A stretch of DNA of 60,000 bases from Diphasiastrum complanatum (GCA_029204225.1 CM055092.1:46567486-46627485), one strand, 5' to 3'. Numbered from the stretch's first letter, positions 22,733 to 34,043 are shown. A program made the numbers and translations. The notes: generated by a model not told the origin, from the letters alone.

Positions 22733-23891
22733 GATTCTAATGTTTCTTCAACTTTTAGGTTTTGTCCTAAAGCACTTAGCACTCACTTTTCTCTCAACAA
22801 ATGATAGATAAAGAGATCTATGAAGATTTAGGACCCTAAAACACTTCTATCTTGAACCTAGATGGTTTCCAAGCATAGAAAGGAAGATTGAAACACATGC
22901 AACACTTTGCACACACTAAGAATGGATTACAAAATCAAACCAACCTGAACACACTCTTGCTTAAGCTCTCAAACTTTCCAGCAAGTGACCAAATCAAGTT
23001 ATGGTGTGAAGAGTTACTTGCATTCTTAGAAAATACCCAAAACTAGGATGCCAAGATTACCTAGTAATGAACAAACTTGATCAACATATGATCAACACAC
23101 TAAGATATTGATTCAACCTGTAAAACCACATGTAAACCACACTTCTAAAAGTTTATAAACTCCAGCAAGTGATAAATACAAGATTTAGAGGTGAATGAAT
23201 GAGCACACTTAGTGAATCACAAGACTAGCTTCACTATCTTGTCAAATCTTGGTGTTTAGATGTAGATCTAAGATCACTTCACATGAGAATGTTCCTCAAC
23301 CTGTTAAGAACCTGAAAACACACTTGCATAATGGTTAACACCTTCCAGCAAATGCTCCAATCAAATTACATAAGGAGAGTTACTTACATGCTCAACAAAG
23401 TACACCAAAATTTATGCCAAAATTGATGACAATCTTTACAATATGCTCTTCACAATGGAGCTTACAATATGTTCACCCAAAAAAGGGGATCTTTCATCCA
23501 AATGGGAGCCTTGCTCAGCCTTTAGGAGAATTACAACTCACTCAAAAGAGCATTTGTCATCCACTTAAGGAGAAGTTTCATCCACTTAAGGAGAGTGTTC
23601 ATCCAAGAATGGAGATTGTCAACAATAGGATTGAAAAGAACATTGTTAGTATTGAATATGCACAAGCCTCACAATCACAAATGATTAGGTGTTATGATCT
23701 GATCCAAAATAGTTTCTTTTCAGCTCTGATCTTCAATAGACCTGAAATATGCTTTTGATCCACAAGTTCAACTCACAAAACAAAGGTTAGTAAGATTTGA
23801 TCAACAAAGCAATGCAAAATCATGTTAGAACTTGATCAAACATCCAAATATCACCAAAAATGGAATACTTACTGTAAATAGAAGCCAACCA
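22733..23891 (-). other. untranslated leader with degenerate ~180-bp repeats
   Basis: This is the long leader between the primer-binding site and the gag start. Three diverged units start near 22940, 23112 and 23294. Each begins with CAACCTG, contains CCAGCAA, and carries ACTTGCATT- or ACTTACATG-type blocks. The packaging or translation role typical of such leaders is inference. Plus-strand ORFs here are chance. Confidence 0.6.
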
Positions 23892-23903
23892 GCTCTGATA
23901 CCA
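23892..23903 (-). other. primer-binding site (initiator Met tRNA)
   Basis: The minus strand reads TGGTATCAGAGC immediately after the end of the 5' LTR. This is the classic plant PBS complementary to the 3' end of the initiator methionine tRNA. Confidence 0.92.
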
Positions 23904-24550
23904 TGTGAAAAATACAGATCCTAAGTGGATCTAAACTCCAAGATCATTGGCTTGAATGCTTGCACTCCAAACTACATAAGCTAGGAATTGGCAACACATT
24001 CTATGCTACCTAGAATGCAAAGAACTTGATCAAAAAGCATTTATCACAAATGGAAACTTCCATAAACATCAAGTGCGGCCCAAAATAGCATTATACAGTC
24101 CATAATACATCAGCCTACCACTTTTGGAAAGCACCTAAGATCATACACACAAAGCTTGAACTCAATCACTACACAATGCCAACAATGGAAGGAGAACCCA
24201 ATAGAAAAATCTCTCATTAAGCAAATGAATACAATGGATCTGCTCCAACCTGTTTCTCCACGGCCTACCTGCTATATATAGCTGAGAGAGATGACTCTCT
24301 CTCCTCTCTCTAGACCCTCCTTACCTAAAATATGCCCTATATAGGTAAAATTGGCATATATGTCCAAAATACATGAAAATGGACTCATTTCGAAGGTCTT
24401 GAAGTTTGACACTTCTTCATACTGAAAAAATACACTTACTAAAAATATCTAGACCTGTTTCACACGTGTGAAAAGTCAGATCCTAAACTATGTGCCATTT
24501 TTAGCAATTTTGGCCTAAAACTAGACAAGGAAATGTTGACAATTTTCACA
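23904..24550 (-). repeat. 5' LTR of the gag-only element, with TATA box
   Basis: 647 bp, the partner of 18983-19629. On the minus strand a GCTATATATAGC motif at about 24270-24281 is the likely TATA box driving the element's RNA. Confidence 0.93.
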
Positions 24551-24583
24551 TATGTACATATATGTATACGTACATATATCTAT

Positions 24584-24630
24584 ATGCGTGTGTGTGTGTG
24601 TGTGTGTGTGATGTATTATAATTCTATGTG

Positions 24631-24700
<70 letters not shown>
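24584..24700. repeat. (GT)n and (GA)n microsatellites
   Basis: A GT run (about 24587-24610) is followed by an uninterrupted GA run (about 24635-24697). Together with 18896-18962 they show that the gag-only element landed inside a microsatellite-rich locus. Confidence 0.95.
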
Positions 24701-25283
24701 ATTGCTGAATTTTGTATGAGAGGGATAGAGAGTTTATATTTATAAATTGTGTGTGTGCATGCATGCGCACCTGCACACACAATTTATAGAATGACACTTA
24801 GTTCCTCTTAACAAGTCGAGACCAAAAACAATCACTCACCAGACATTTACAAGAAAAAATCAGCATTTAATAAAATATGACAAGACAAATTATACAATAA
24901 GTAACTTTGTCATATTTTTTAAGCCATATGACTTAACCAAAAAACAACAAACCAATATGGAGAACACCGCAGAAGAGGGTACACTAGCCTGCATCCATCC
25001 ACAAACAAAGTTGAGTTAGAAGAAGGTATTTTGCAGGTATCACTGCATACCCTCGGTTGTTATCCGTGTCACTGGGTAGTTCTACCATAGTTGTTATATT
25101 ATGCCAAGGTTGGTTTTTTATGATGACCAATGTACTCTAAGCATTATAATGTTTACTGATCATATGAAATGCAGTCAACACATTGATATCCAACAGATAT
25201 TTTTCCCAAAGTGTATGTGTAAGTCATATTGCAGTCATAATATATGTACTAGCAAAAAAAAGAGATTTTTTTCCTTATTAATA
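24701..25283. other. intergenic, nothing recognised
   Basis: AT-rich spacer between the gag-only element and the next Copia element. No coding signal. Confidence 0.4.
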
Positions 25284-25505
25284 GTTAAGAAACACAGTTT
25301 CAACACCCGGCCGGATCAATCACCACAGCACAACACCAAGTGCAACAAGACAAGACAACCGAATAGCTCACCTCAAACTGTAAAGTTACTTAAAAGCACT
25401 CAAAGGGCTCGTAAACGAAAGACGGCTCGATAATTCTAGAACTAAGCACACATGGTGCCGTCGAAATAAGAAAGCATTGTATAAGTCGATCATTGTTATT
25501 TTAAC
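25284..25505 (-). repeat. 3' LTR of the Copia element
   Basis: 222 bp, clearly homologous to 29772-30022. It starts GTTAAGAAACACAG and ends TTATTTTAAC on the plus strand. Confidence 0.85.
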
Positions 25506-25597
25506 TCTCTCCCTCAATGATCAACGTCTCTCTTTATTTTAGAGTTTACTCTATTCATGGAACATACCTCCATGATAGTATTACAAGTAAAAGCATT

Positions 25598-28530
25598 TTA
25601 CATAACCAGATCTAAGCCAAGTTTGGCTCTAAAAGTTTCAAACTTTTCTTTACTTAAAGCTTTTGTAAATATATTAGCAACTTGTAACAAGGTAGAATAA
25701 TGTACAATACTTATATCTTCAGATTGTTCACATACCTCAAAATCCTTTTCACAGAAACTTTGTTCTAAACACCCATTTGTTGTCAATGGGTTTCTTTCCA
25801 AGTGGTAGATCAACCAACTCCCATGTATCATGCCTGTGGATGGATTCTATCTCCTCTTCCATTGCCCTTTTGCCACTCTTTGTGATCTTTTGCCTCATCA
25901 AAGGTTGATGGCTCTCAACACTTCAAAATGTCACTCATTAGGGCATAGTTCACATGATAACGATCGGGAGACTTCCTTTCCCGCGTTGATCTTCTCACTT
26001 CTCCTTGTGTGCTAGATCCTGGTTGATTTAGCTTTGCGTCTTTCATGATCTTTTCATACCATTTTGGTATCTTAGATTCAGGTGATACACTACGTGGACA
26101 GTATGTATCCAAGGAGTGTCTAAGTAATGTCTCTTACTTCCAACCGGTTTCTCCTTTATTGCTCCTATTGGCAAGTACCTCCCCCTAGGCTCTTGAATAG
26201 GTGGTGTCCTTTCATACTCGCCCTCTAAACTCTCGTCTTCACATGCATAATCTTGTGGAGCGTCTTCTTCATCTTCTTCTTCCAAAATTGTGGGAAGTCT
26301 TTTGATGCTTTCACCGCTTGCATGGACTTTATCTTCATACCTATGCGTCTCATCAAAGATCACATCTTTGCTAGTGTGAATCTTGTTCATTACAGGATCA
26401 AAACCCTGTATGCCTTCGTCCTCTCGTCATAACCGATGAAGATACACTTGACTGCTTTGGCATCAAGTTTCTTTCGCTCCTCCTTTGGCACATGTACATA
26501 GGCCTTACATCCAATGACACAAAACTTGACGATTTTTGGCTTTATTCCTGTAAATGCTTCTTCGAGAGTCACATTTGGAACCGCAACTGTAGGACTCCTG
26601 TTTTGCAAGAACGTTGCCGCACTGCACGCTTCCGACCAAAGTGAATCGATCAAGCCCATTTGCTTCATCATGGAGCATGCACTCTCCATAATAGTCCTGT
26701 TTTTCCTTTCAGCTACACCATGACTATGTGGCGTGTGTGACTGTGTGAATTGTCTTTTGATGTCGTGTTCCTTGCAAAAGTCCTCAAAATCATCAGATTT
26801 GTATTCGCCCCCTCTATCAGATCTTAGCACTTTGATGCGTGCATCCATTTGGTTCTCTACCAAAGTCTTGAACTCCTTGAAGCGAGTAAAAGTGTCAGAT
26901 TTCTTCTTCAAGAAATAAATCCATGTCCCCCTAGAGTAATCATCTATGAAAGTCATAAAATAATATGCTTTTCCCAACGACATGGTCTTCATTGGCCCGC
27001 ATAGGTCGCTGTGAATAAGTTCCAGCGGTTTCTTAGCTCTTGCAACTCCACCTTTCTTGAATGTCTCCCTGTGATGCTTTTCCATGACGCATCCTTCACA
27101 TATTGCATGATGATCATCCTACAATGCTGGTAACCCTATTATCATCTTCAGCTTCGCCGTCAATCTCAAGCTCCCATAGTTCAAATGACCAAGTCTTCTA
27201 TGCCACATCTCAGATTGAGATGTTGTTGAGATAGCCAGACCATATTCTCTTGGTTTTGCAGCATCCAATTTATAAAGGCCACATTTACTATCTCTATAAC
27301 CTTTCGCCACCACTTTATGATTGTGGTTCATATCCCTCATAAGGCATCCATCCTTGAAAAAATTCAGCTTTAAGATGTTGATTTGCCATTACACCAACAG
27401 AAAGCAAACTCTTTTTGAGTCCAGGAACATAAAGCACATTAGGGATGTCCTTGATTTTACCATCAGGAAACTGCACATGTACATTGCCCACACCCTGTAT
27501 TTGGCATTCCTCTCCATTGGCTTGAGTGACCTTATCCCCATCATGGATTGGTGAGAATTTCTCAAACCAATCACGTTTCTCGGTCATATGCCTTGTGGCG
27601 CCTGAATCTATGAACCATCTGGCACCATCATCGACTTGGGATGCCAATGCCGATGAGAAGACACTTGTCTCGTCATCTTCTCCATCATCTTCGGCAATGT
27701 TGCCTTGTTGAGTCACTTTTCCTGCTTTTATGTCCGCTTTCTTCTTGTAACATTCGCGTGCCCAATGACCCGGTTTGTGGCAATAGTAGCATTTGCTTTT
27801 CTTCTTCTTTTTTTACGTCATCATCATCCTTGGATTTCTTGGGAATCCTTTTCCATCCTTCCTGCTTGCCTTTAGCAAGCAAGGCTTGATCCTCCTGTGG
27901 GGTTTGCCTTGACTTCACCACTTCACGACGTTGCTCTTCCTGCAACATGATTCCGTGGAAGTTTTCAAAAGTAGGCAATCTCTCCCTCGAAGCAATGCCG
28001 CTCACAAACATCTGTAGCCCTTCCGAGACACCGCTCATTGTGTTATGTACCAATTCAACGTCCCTAATTGGTTCTCCAATTGCCACAAGTTGATCTCTCA
28101 GCTCTTTTATCTTGGTGAAGAAAGATCCCACTGATTCACTTTCTTCCATCCTTACTGCATTCAATCTCGACTTCAAGAACATGGCCCGAGCTGGATTGCA
28201 AGTTTGAAATTGCATTCTAAGAGCTTCCCAAGATCCCCTAGCCATCTTGGCATCACTTATATGAGTGAACACATGGTCTTTCACTGAAAGATTGATCAAG
28301 GACAATGCTCTCTGTGCCATTTTATCAAAGGCCCTCATATCCTAGTGATATTTGGCCGGACTTCAATACCTGCCACGATCTCCCATAACTCTTTCTCCAT
28401 CAAAATGCTCTTCATTTTGAATTTTCAGATGTTGTAGTTAGAAGCCCCATCAAGTTTGCTTGCATCGCCCAAAATTGCCTCATTGATGATTCCATTTCCA
28501 AACTGCTTGAAACTCCACCTGTAGGTTATA
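25598..28530 (-). pseudogene. Copia polyprotein relic (gag, PR, INT, fused RT/RH ends)
   Basis: From right to left: gag start GDASKLDGASNY (broken by stops near 28430); gag core (ALSLINLSVKDHVFTHI, GSWEALRMQF, LQEEQRREVVKSR) at 27685-28338; a frameshift at a poly-A run (about 27810) before the CCHC knuckle; protease WFIDSGATRHMTEKRDWF; pre-integrase WHRRLGHLNYGSL; integrase (HSDLCGPM, FIDDYSRGTW, LRSDRGGEY, GVAERKNRTIMES); and the VFIDE-type region. The RT start (TWELVDLPLGKKP, 25780-25830) is then joined directly to the very end of RNase H (VHYSTLLQVANIFTKAL). The RT palm and most of RNase H are therefore deleted. Confidence 0.9.
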
Positions 28531-29758
28531 AAGTGTATGTCGAAGCCAACCGTGATGTCAGAAATAAAAAATAATGACCTGCATTTTTTGGCTTACCAGG
28601 CCACCCGTCGCTCTTTCGCCAAATTGAAAGCCAAACTGACGTCGCTTTTCGAAATGCTTCTCGTCACCAACTCCCAGCTACCTGCCCAGTGGAATGGTGA
28701 AATCATGTCTGGCGCGTTCCGAACACTTTCTCCGCGGCAATCACTCTGTTTTGGCATATCGTACTTGCAAGTACAGTCAGGGTGCCCTTCATTTGGAGGC
28801 TATAGCCTTTCGTTTGGCCAAAATAGGCTAAAGGAGGTGAAAATAAGGGCAACTTGGATTTTTGAACTATTTCTTCAGTGTAAAGAAACTTCACTCTTCA
28901 AAAACTTGGGACCCAACAATTATTTCAGTTTGAAGATTTTTAATGAAGTTGCAATGCACTTTGCACTTCAAACCCCTTCTTATGAAGTTCAAGTTGAAAT
29001 CCAACAGATCCAATGGTCACATAAGATCTGACTGCCTAGATCATTTCTTGGCCAGTCAACTTTAACCATTGATCACAATAGTTCCGGATCCAACGGTCAT
29101 GATCATTCAGGCGCACCAAGTTCTCTTCTTGAGAATACTTGTCCCTTCCACACACTACAGGATAGTGCGGTTGACCTCGCATTCAGACCCGCGACCTCTC
29201 TCACGCCATCTTTGAGCTTCTTCACGTTGATTTCCAGCGATGGCCGCCCTGCTGATCACCCTATCTTCTCCAATGCTCCACGGCCGCCCACGACGTCTTA
29301 CAGGCTGATTCCCCTTACTAGGGCACCCTTCTCTAGCTCTTCACAGCCACAAAAACAGATTTGTATTGAGAGAAAAGAGTATTTTCCCTTCTTGAAACCC
29401 TAGTTGTCAAAGACGATGTTTTTGAACTTTATCTGATCTTCTTGAGAATCTATCTGAGTAGCTGCCTATCCCTCTGAGATCGCCCTATAGCAAGCAATAT
29501 TCTGCTCCAAACCGCTCTTCAAACAGTGTTCGATTGGATTCAAACCAATCACCAATGCCACGCAAACCTCCGGAAGAATTTCCAGCTTTAATCTTTGCTT
29601 GCCCTCTGATTCAGCCAACAATCTCTAGCCTCTGAATCTTCTTACAGTTTTGAGCTATTCCATGAATCTCCACAGACTCGGTTTTGTGCTTCCTAGCCAA
29701 CAAACCGTCGTGAATTCGCAGCTCTCTGTTCTTGTCCGGTGATTCAAGCCACCAAAAA
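28531..29758 (-). other. leader of the Copia element
   Basis: Untranslated region between the PBS and gag. Plus-strand open frames (28537-29031 and others) show no domain and are treated as chance. Confidence 0.5.
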
Positions 29759-30022
29759 GCTCTGATACCAAGTTAAGAAACACAGTTTAAACACCCGACC
29801 GGATCAATCACCACAGCACAACATCAAGCGCAACAAGACAAGACAACCGAATAGCTCACCTCAAACTGTATATTCAACTACTCAGTAAGTACAAAGATAA
29901 AGTTACTTAAAGGCACTCAAAGGGCTCATAAAATAAAGACGGCCCAATATTTCTAGAACTAAGCACACGTGGTGCCGTGGAAATAAGAAAGCACTGTATA
30001 AGTCGATCATTGCTATTTTAAC
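29759..30022 (-). repeat. PBS and 5' LTR of the Copia element
   Basis: TGGTATCAGAGC (29759-29770, minus strand) lies next to the 251-bp LTR (29772-30022). The LTR carries a 29-bp stretch that is missing from its partner. Confidence 0.85.
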
Positions 30023-31063
30023 TTAAATATCACATGTTTTTTGGTCCTAACCCATGACCAACAATACTACATACTACCATCCACTTTTCCAGTACGTGTG
30101 TACTTGAATGACATAATTGTTCTGCCAAAAAAAAACCAGTCTATGACATAAAACCATTTAACATCAAGATTTCGCTTAAGTAATATCGTAGGTAATCATT
30201 ACATAATCATCCACACTTAAAAGGTAGTCTGGGAAGAAGATCTAACGCACATATAGTATGCTAAAATACGCATGTAGCTCAGACCAAATAGTATCTATCA
30301 TAGAGCATCAGTGGGCTATTTAACCTTTTGAGTCAATGGAAGAATCACCAAAATACTCATTATACCTCCAACTTTTATACCATTGTAATTAAGAGGCATT
30401 TTTTGGATGTAGGAATATATATGTATATACATATGTCAATAAAAACCATTATGAGTCGAACATGTTTAACTGAAACATAATACAGGTAAACCATCGAAAC
30501 ACGATCATTCTATGAAGGTAGATTTATGCATTCATTGCATTTCTCGTACCGTCACATCATACAAAAAATAGGCTACAAAAACTCGACAAAAGATCAAACA
30601 TTTTAGTCAGTCTAGAATTGACATGAACAACTATAATAAAAGCAAGAATAGCAGAGGTGTAAAACAATGTATAATATCTCTTAGGAATGAACAAAAAGGG
30701 AGAAAAAATATCAAGCAGAAAGTTATCACAAGAAAAACCAAAACAGCCATCAGGCCATCAAGAGAGGTACTAAAAACATGGTAAAGACCAGTACGTTCTA
30801 AGGTGAACTCAAAGTTTTAAGTAGTAAACTAACAACAGCATATGAAAAAAAAAAACCCCAAGGACTTAGCAATGAACACAAGAAGACATAACATCAAAAA
30901 ACAGAACAAGCAAAAGGAGAAGAACTTCATTGAAACGATACTAGAAGGAAGGACATGACAAGAACAAGGAAGAGCCAACTCATACCACCCACATCCTCTA
31001 GCAAGACACGAAAGCAGAAAAAACAACCAAGAAGGAACAAAAAAACAGCAAAAGATTAGCCCT
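30023..31063. other. intergenic, A-rich, nothing recognised
   Basis: The plus strand is A-rich. A hydrophobic minus-strand frame at 30829-31068 is a translation of that A-richness, not a gene. Confidence 0.4.
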
Positions 31064-31068
31064 ACCAC

Positions 31069-31478
31069 TGTTGTAAAGCTGACTCGGGTGCACCCAGCGT
31101 GCCCTATAAGACTCTAAGGGGTGACACTCTCTAAGGTCCCAGAGCAAGTTAGAACGTCAAGGACTGAGCCTCCGACCTATGGTGAGCCAGTCAAGTAGTC
31201 ACAAGTCATAAGCTAGCTCTGGAGCTCGAGTCATGGCCTAGTCAGGAAGCAAGTTGATTCCGTCGCCGGGACGGCTCCCGGGAGCCAGACTGATTCTGTT
31301 AGGCTTGCCAGGCTTAATCAGCAAAATAAAAATAAGTCCTAAAAAGCGTGCTTTACCAAAAAGCACTATATTTTAGGACAGAGGGGGTGCGCCGAATCAC
31401 AACAGAACTATAGGGAGATCCGGCAGACAAAAACTTGGGCAACTCAACCAGCGCCAGGAATCCAATGGCTAGGTCTCA
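31069..31478 (-). repeat. inverted LTR-like segment at the left end
   Basis: Read on the minus strand it starts TGAGACCTAG (31478) and ends TTACAACA (31069), so it looks like a 410-bp LTR of a related family in opposite orientation. Its first 78 bases (31401-31478) match the first 77 bases of the plus-strand LTR at 34416-34492. Confidence 0.6.
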
Positions 31479-31961
31479 GCTCCCTCTACCAGCATGAGCC
31501 AGACACAATGCCCAACACGTGTTGGTGGCCCCGAGACCGGTCAGTCTATGTATGAATGTAACCTCTTTCAGATTTAATAAAGTTGATCCTTGGGGATGAT
31601 TACCATTTCGGTTTCGCCTCCGGGACTGATCCAAGTGGAAGGACCCTTACTGCAACCATTTTGCGTTGTCGGCACCTAAGGGTCCACGTCACCGACGTGT
31701 GGCTTGCCGCTATGCCAATTGGTCAGTTTGGCGACCACTATGCCTTGGATTTCATGTGTGGTTTGTCTTTGCCTTTGGTTACCTTTTGGGGACGGATTCT
31801 AAGTTGGCTTTCGGGTTGGTTGGGATTCCAGTTTTCTTAAGTCTGAATGGTTAAGCTTGTTACATTTCTGAGTTGGCTTTTATGATGGATGAATGTTAGA
31901 CTTAAGCGCGTGTTGGGAAAACCACTCAAGTCCCAGTGCTCTTTGAGGCGCCAGCGCAACA
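31479..31961 (+). repeat. 5' LTR (lacking its first ~77 bp)
   Basis: Direct repeat of 34493-34985 with scattered substitutions and small indels. It ends GCGCAACA two bases before the primer-binding site. Confidence 0.85.
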
Positions 31962-31963
31962 TG

Positions 31964-31975
31964 TGGTATCAGAGC
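31964..31975 (+). other. primer-binding site (initiator Met tRNA)
   Basis: TGGTATCAGAGC lies two bases after the LTR end. Confidence 0.9.
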
Positions 31976-32039
31976 CGACTAGCCGGTCAGCTACGCAAGT
32001 CTCACAAGGATGGCCAAATCTTGGGATTTGTCAGGACAA

Positions 32040-32445
32040 CCGTTGTGCAAGGTGCTGCCCACAGTGTAAGCATGGGTGCGTCCACGGTCGGGGTGGTCGA
32101 CAGAATGGGGGACTTGATGAGGCAAGGTGCTGCCCTTGAGGTGTAAACACGGTCAGTTCCCGCGGTTCGGGCCTGGCGCTGTCTGCATGTAGGACAGATG
32201 AGGTAGTGTGCTGCCATTAGGTTGGTGTAAGCACGGTTTGTGCATTGTGGGGTGCGGAGCGACATATTCGAATTGTACGGGTTAACCATTGATACAGAGA
32301 TGCTGCTCGAATTCGGGTGTAAAGCATGGGTGGTTAGCTGCCGGTGCGGGATAGCTGCCAATCGTTTAGCTATAAGGGCTATCGGCCAAAAAGTGGTGGG
32401 GCGTGACTGAGGCAATGTGCTGCTTAATGGTGAAAGCACTGATGG
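32040..32445 (+). repeat. leader with about five degenerate repeats
   Basis: The motif GAGGCAAGGTGCTGCC, followed some 10-20 bases later by GTGTAAGCA(T/C)GG, recurs about five times with decay (near 32048, 32119, 32200, 32300 and 32410). Spacing is roughly 70-110 bp. Confidence 0.6.
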
Positions 32446-32796
32446 TTGGATGGATGTTTTCCCGTGGGCTGATTCTGTGATAGATTTGTGTGGGCGCGGC
32501 TAGGCAAAGGTCCTACGTCCGATCTCAGGGGGAATTGTGGCTTGAGAGGGATCCTCTGTGTTTGCTTTGGTTGGTATGTTCCGTTTGTTGTGTGCTTGCT
32601 TGGACACAATTAACTTGGTTCTTACTTGGCTCTCAGGTGATGTGAGTGTGCTAGTTTGAGGAGGGGATATTTTCATTGAAGCTGATTTAATAAAGAAGAA
32701 AAGAGAGTTGTGGGACCCAGCCGACAGAAGGGAGAGTTTTCAAAAAAATAAAAAGGATAGAGGCGATAATCTGTTGGAAGTACACCTCTTACTATA

Positions 32797-34043
32797 ATGG
32801 ACGACCACCTTGATGAGTTACGAGCATTGACGGACGGAGAGGAGCAGGTTCGAGAATACGGCTCCCGCATGCATCGAGATGGCACCAGGTCCAAGTCAAG
32901 AAAGAAAGAGCATATGCACTCCACAGTGGCGCCCCTCCAAGAAGAGATGGGTGGCCCTTCTGAACCTACACCAAGAGACGAACCCATGCCAGAGGCGCAA
33001 CAAGACCTCTTTGAAGTGAAGATGCGACAATACTTATCAAGTGCAATGACGGCTATGCTTAGAACTGTCATCAGCAAGGTCACTCTTGGAGGTCATGCCC
33101 CAAACCATTGAACAAGCAAATCATGGCTGCCATTGAAAGATTTGATAGGATGGAGAGAGAGACATTCGATCAAGAAGATGGTGAACAGGATGACGAAAAA
33201 GACCCAGAAACGGATTTGAAGGAGTCCGACCTGAATGCCTTACAACAGATAGGGGCACTTGCGGCGTATTGAGAACATCTCATGGCGACTCCTGTGAGAG
33301 GATCAAAGTTATTGTACCTGAAAGGCTGTATTCAAAACAAGATCATTTACTTCATGGTAGACCTGGGAGCGTCACATAACTACTTGTTAGAAAAACTGGC
33401 AGAGGAATTGGACATCCAATGTGAAGAAAATGTGACTCCTATTTGTGTGGAGATCGCGAAAGGTACAATGACCACTTATAGATTGGCAACCAACTTACCA
33501 ATCTCTCTGGGAACCTGGAAGAATTGACTAACGTTCACAATCTTGAAGATGGATGCCTTCAATGCTATTTTGGGATTAAGCTGGTTTAATGAACACATGG
33601 TGGCCTTCTTGGCAAAAGGGGTTAACCTTGTGTTATTATATAATGGCAGGAGACCTTGTGTCATGCCAGCGGACCAACTAGAAAAGAACGACACAAATGA
33701 ACCTAAGCCAACCATCCCTCCCAATCTCATTCACCTCTTTAACGAAGGGCAACCAACAGTGACAAACCAGCTGACACGGGACCAAATGGAACCAACATTG
33801 CTTGCAGTTTCTACATCAAAGGTGAATCCAAGTGCCGATGCAGAGCTCAAGGAGCTCAACTTGTGTGACCAAGCAAAAGCTCACCTCTTGAACGAAGGAC
33901 ATCCAACAGTGACAAACCAGCTGACGCGAGGTCAAATGGAGCCAACATTGCTTGCAACTTCTACATCAGAGGTGAATCTAAGTGCCGATGCAGAGCTCAA
34001 GGAGCTCAACCTGGGCGACCAAACGAAAAATCTAGAGTCCTAG
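32797..34043 (+). pseudogene. Gypsy gag-protease remnant
   Basis: A short gag-like frame (32797-33111, MDDHLDELRALTDGEEQVRE) is followed, out of frame, by a retroviral-type aspartic protease (33282-33700). The protease has MVDLGASHNYLLEKLAEEL and, after a stop at 33526, AFNAILGLSWFNEH. The active-site triad reads D-L-G instead of D-S/T-G, so catalysis is doubtful. The tail (33735-34034) is a 150-bp unit repeated twice, LFNEGQPTVTNQLTR and LLNEGHPTVTNQLTR. Nothing resembling reverse transcriptase or integrase follows before the polypurine tract. Confidence 0.75.
33735..34034 (+). repeat. 150-bp in-frame tandem duplication
   Basis: Two 50-codon units, starting at 33735 and 33885. Each encodes NEG(Q/H)PTVTNQLTR and SADAELKELNL with about ten replacements. 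Confidence 0.9.

Larger units (their letters stand above)
18983..24550 (-). mobile_element. young non-autonomous LTR retrotransposon (gag-only)
   Basis: The element is 5568 bp and complete in structure. Two 647-bp LTRs (18983-19629 and 23904-24550) start TGTGAAAA and end TTTTCACA. I find a single difference between them (T at 19197, C at 24118). A 5-bp target duplication TATGT flanks it (18978-18982 and 24551-24555). The primer-binding site TGGTATCAGAGC (initiator Met tRNA) abuts the right LTR, and a polypurine tract abuts the left LTR, so the element reads on the minus strand. The interior holds one ORF of 1029 codons with a Copia-type gag head. No protease, integrase or reverse-transcriptase motif is present. 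Near-identical LTRs mean a recent insertion. The enzymes must come from another element (inference). Confidence 0.93.
25284..30022 (-). mobile_element. Copia LTR retrotransposon, deleted in RT/RNase H
   Basis: Two related LTRs (25284-25505, 222 bp; 29772-30022, 251 bp) flank a Copia interior on the minus strand. The left LTR lacks a 29-bp block present in the right one (29869-29897 region). A PBS TGGTATCAGAGC (29759-29770) abuts the right LTR. A polypurine tract GAGGGAGAGA (25506-25515) abuts the left one. LTR ends read GTTAA...TTAAC rather than the usual TG...CA. No clear target duplication was found. The polyprotein carries frameshifts and a large internal deletion, so the element is dead. 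Confidence 0.88.

Noticed and set aside
24533-24745. Short frame rich in Arg-Glu repeats
   Set aside because: It is a translation of the GA microsatellite.
28537-29031. 164-codon plus-strand frame in the Copia leader
   Set aside because: No domain, and opposite in sense to the element. The leader is non-coding.
30829-31068. Hydrophobic 79-codon frame
   Set aside because: An artefact of an A-rich plus strand; only Phe/Leu/Cys runs and no conserved features.
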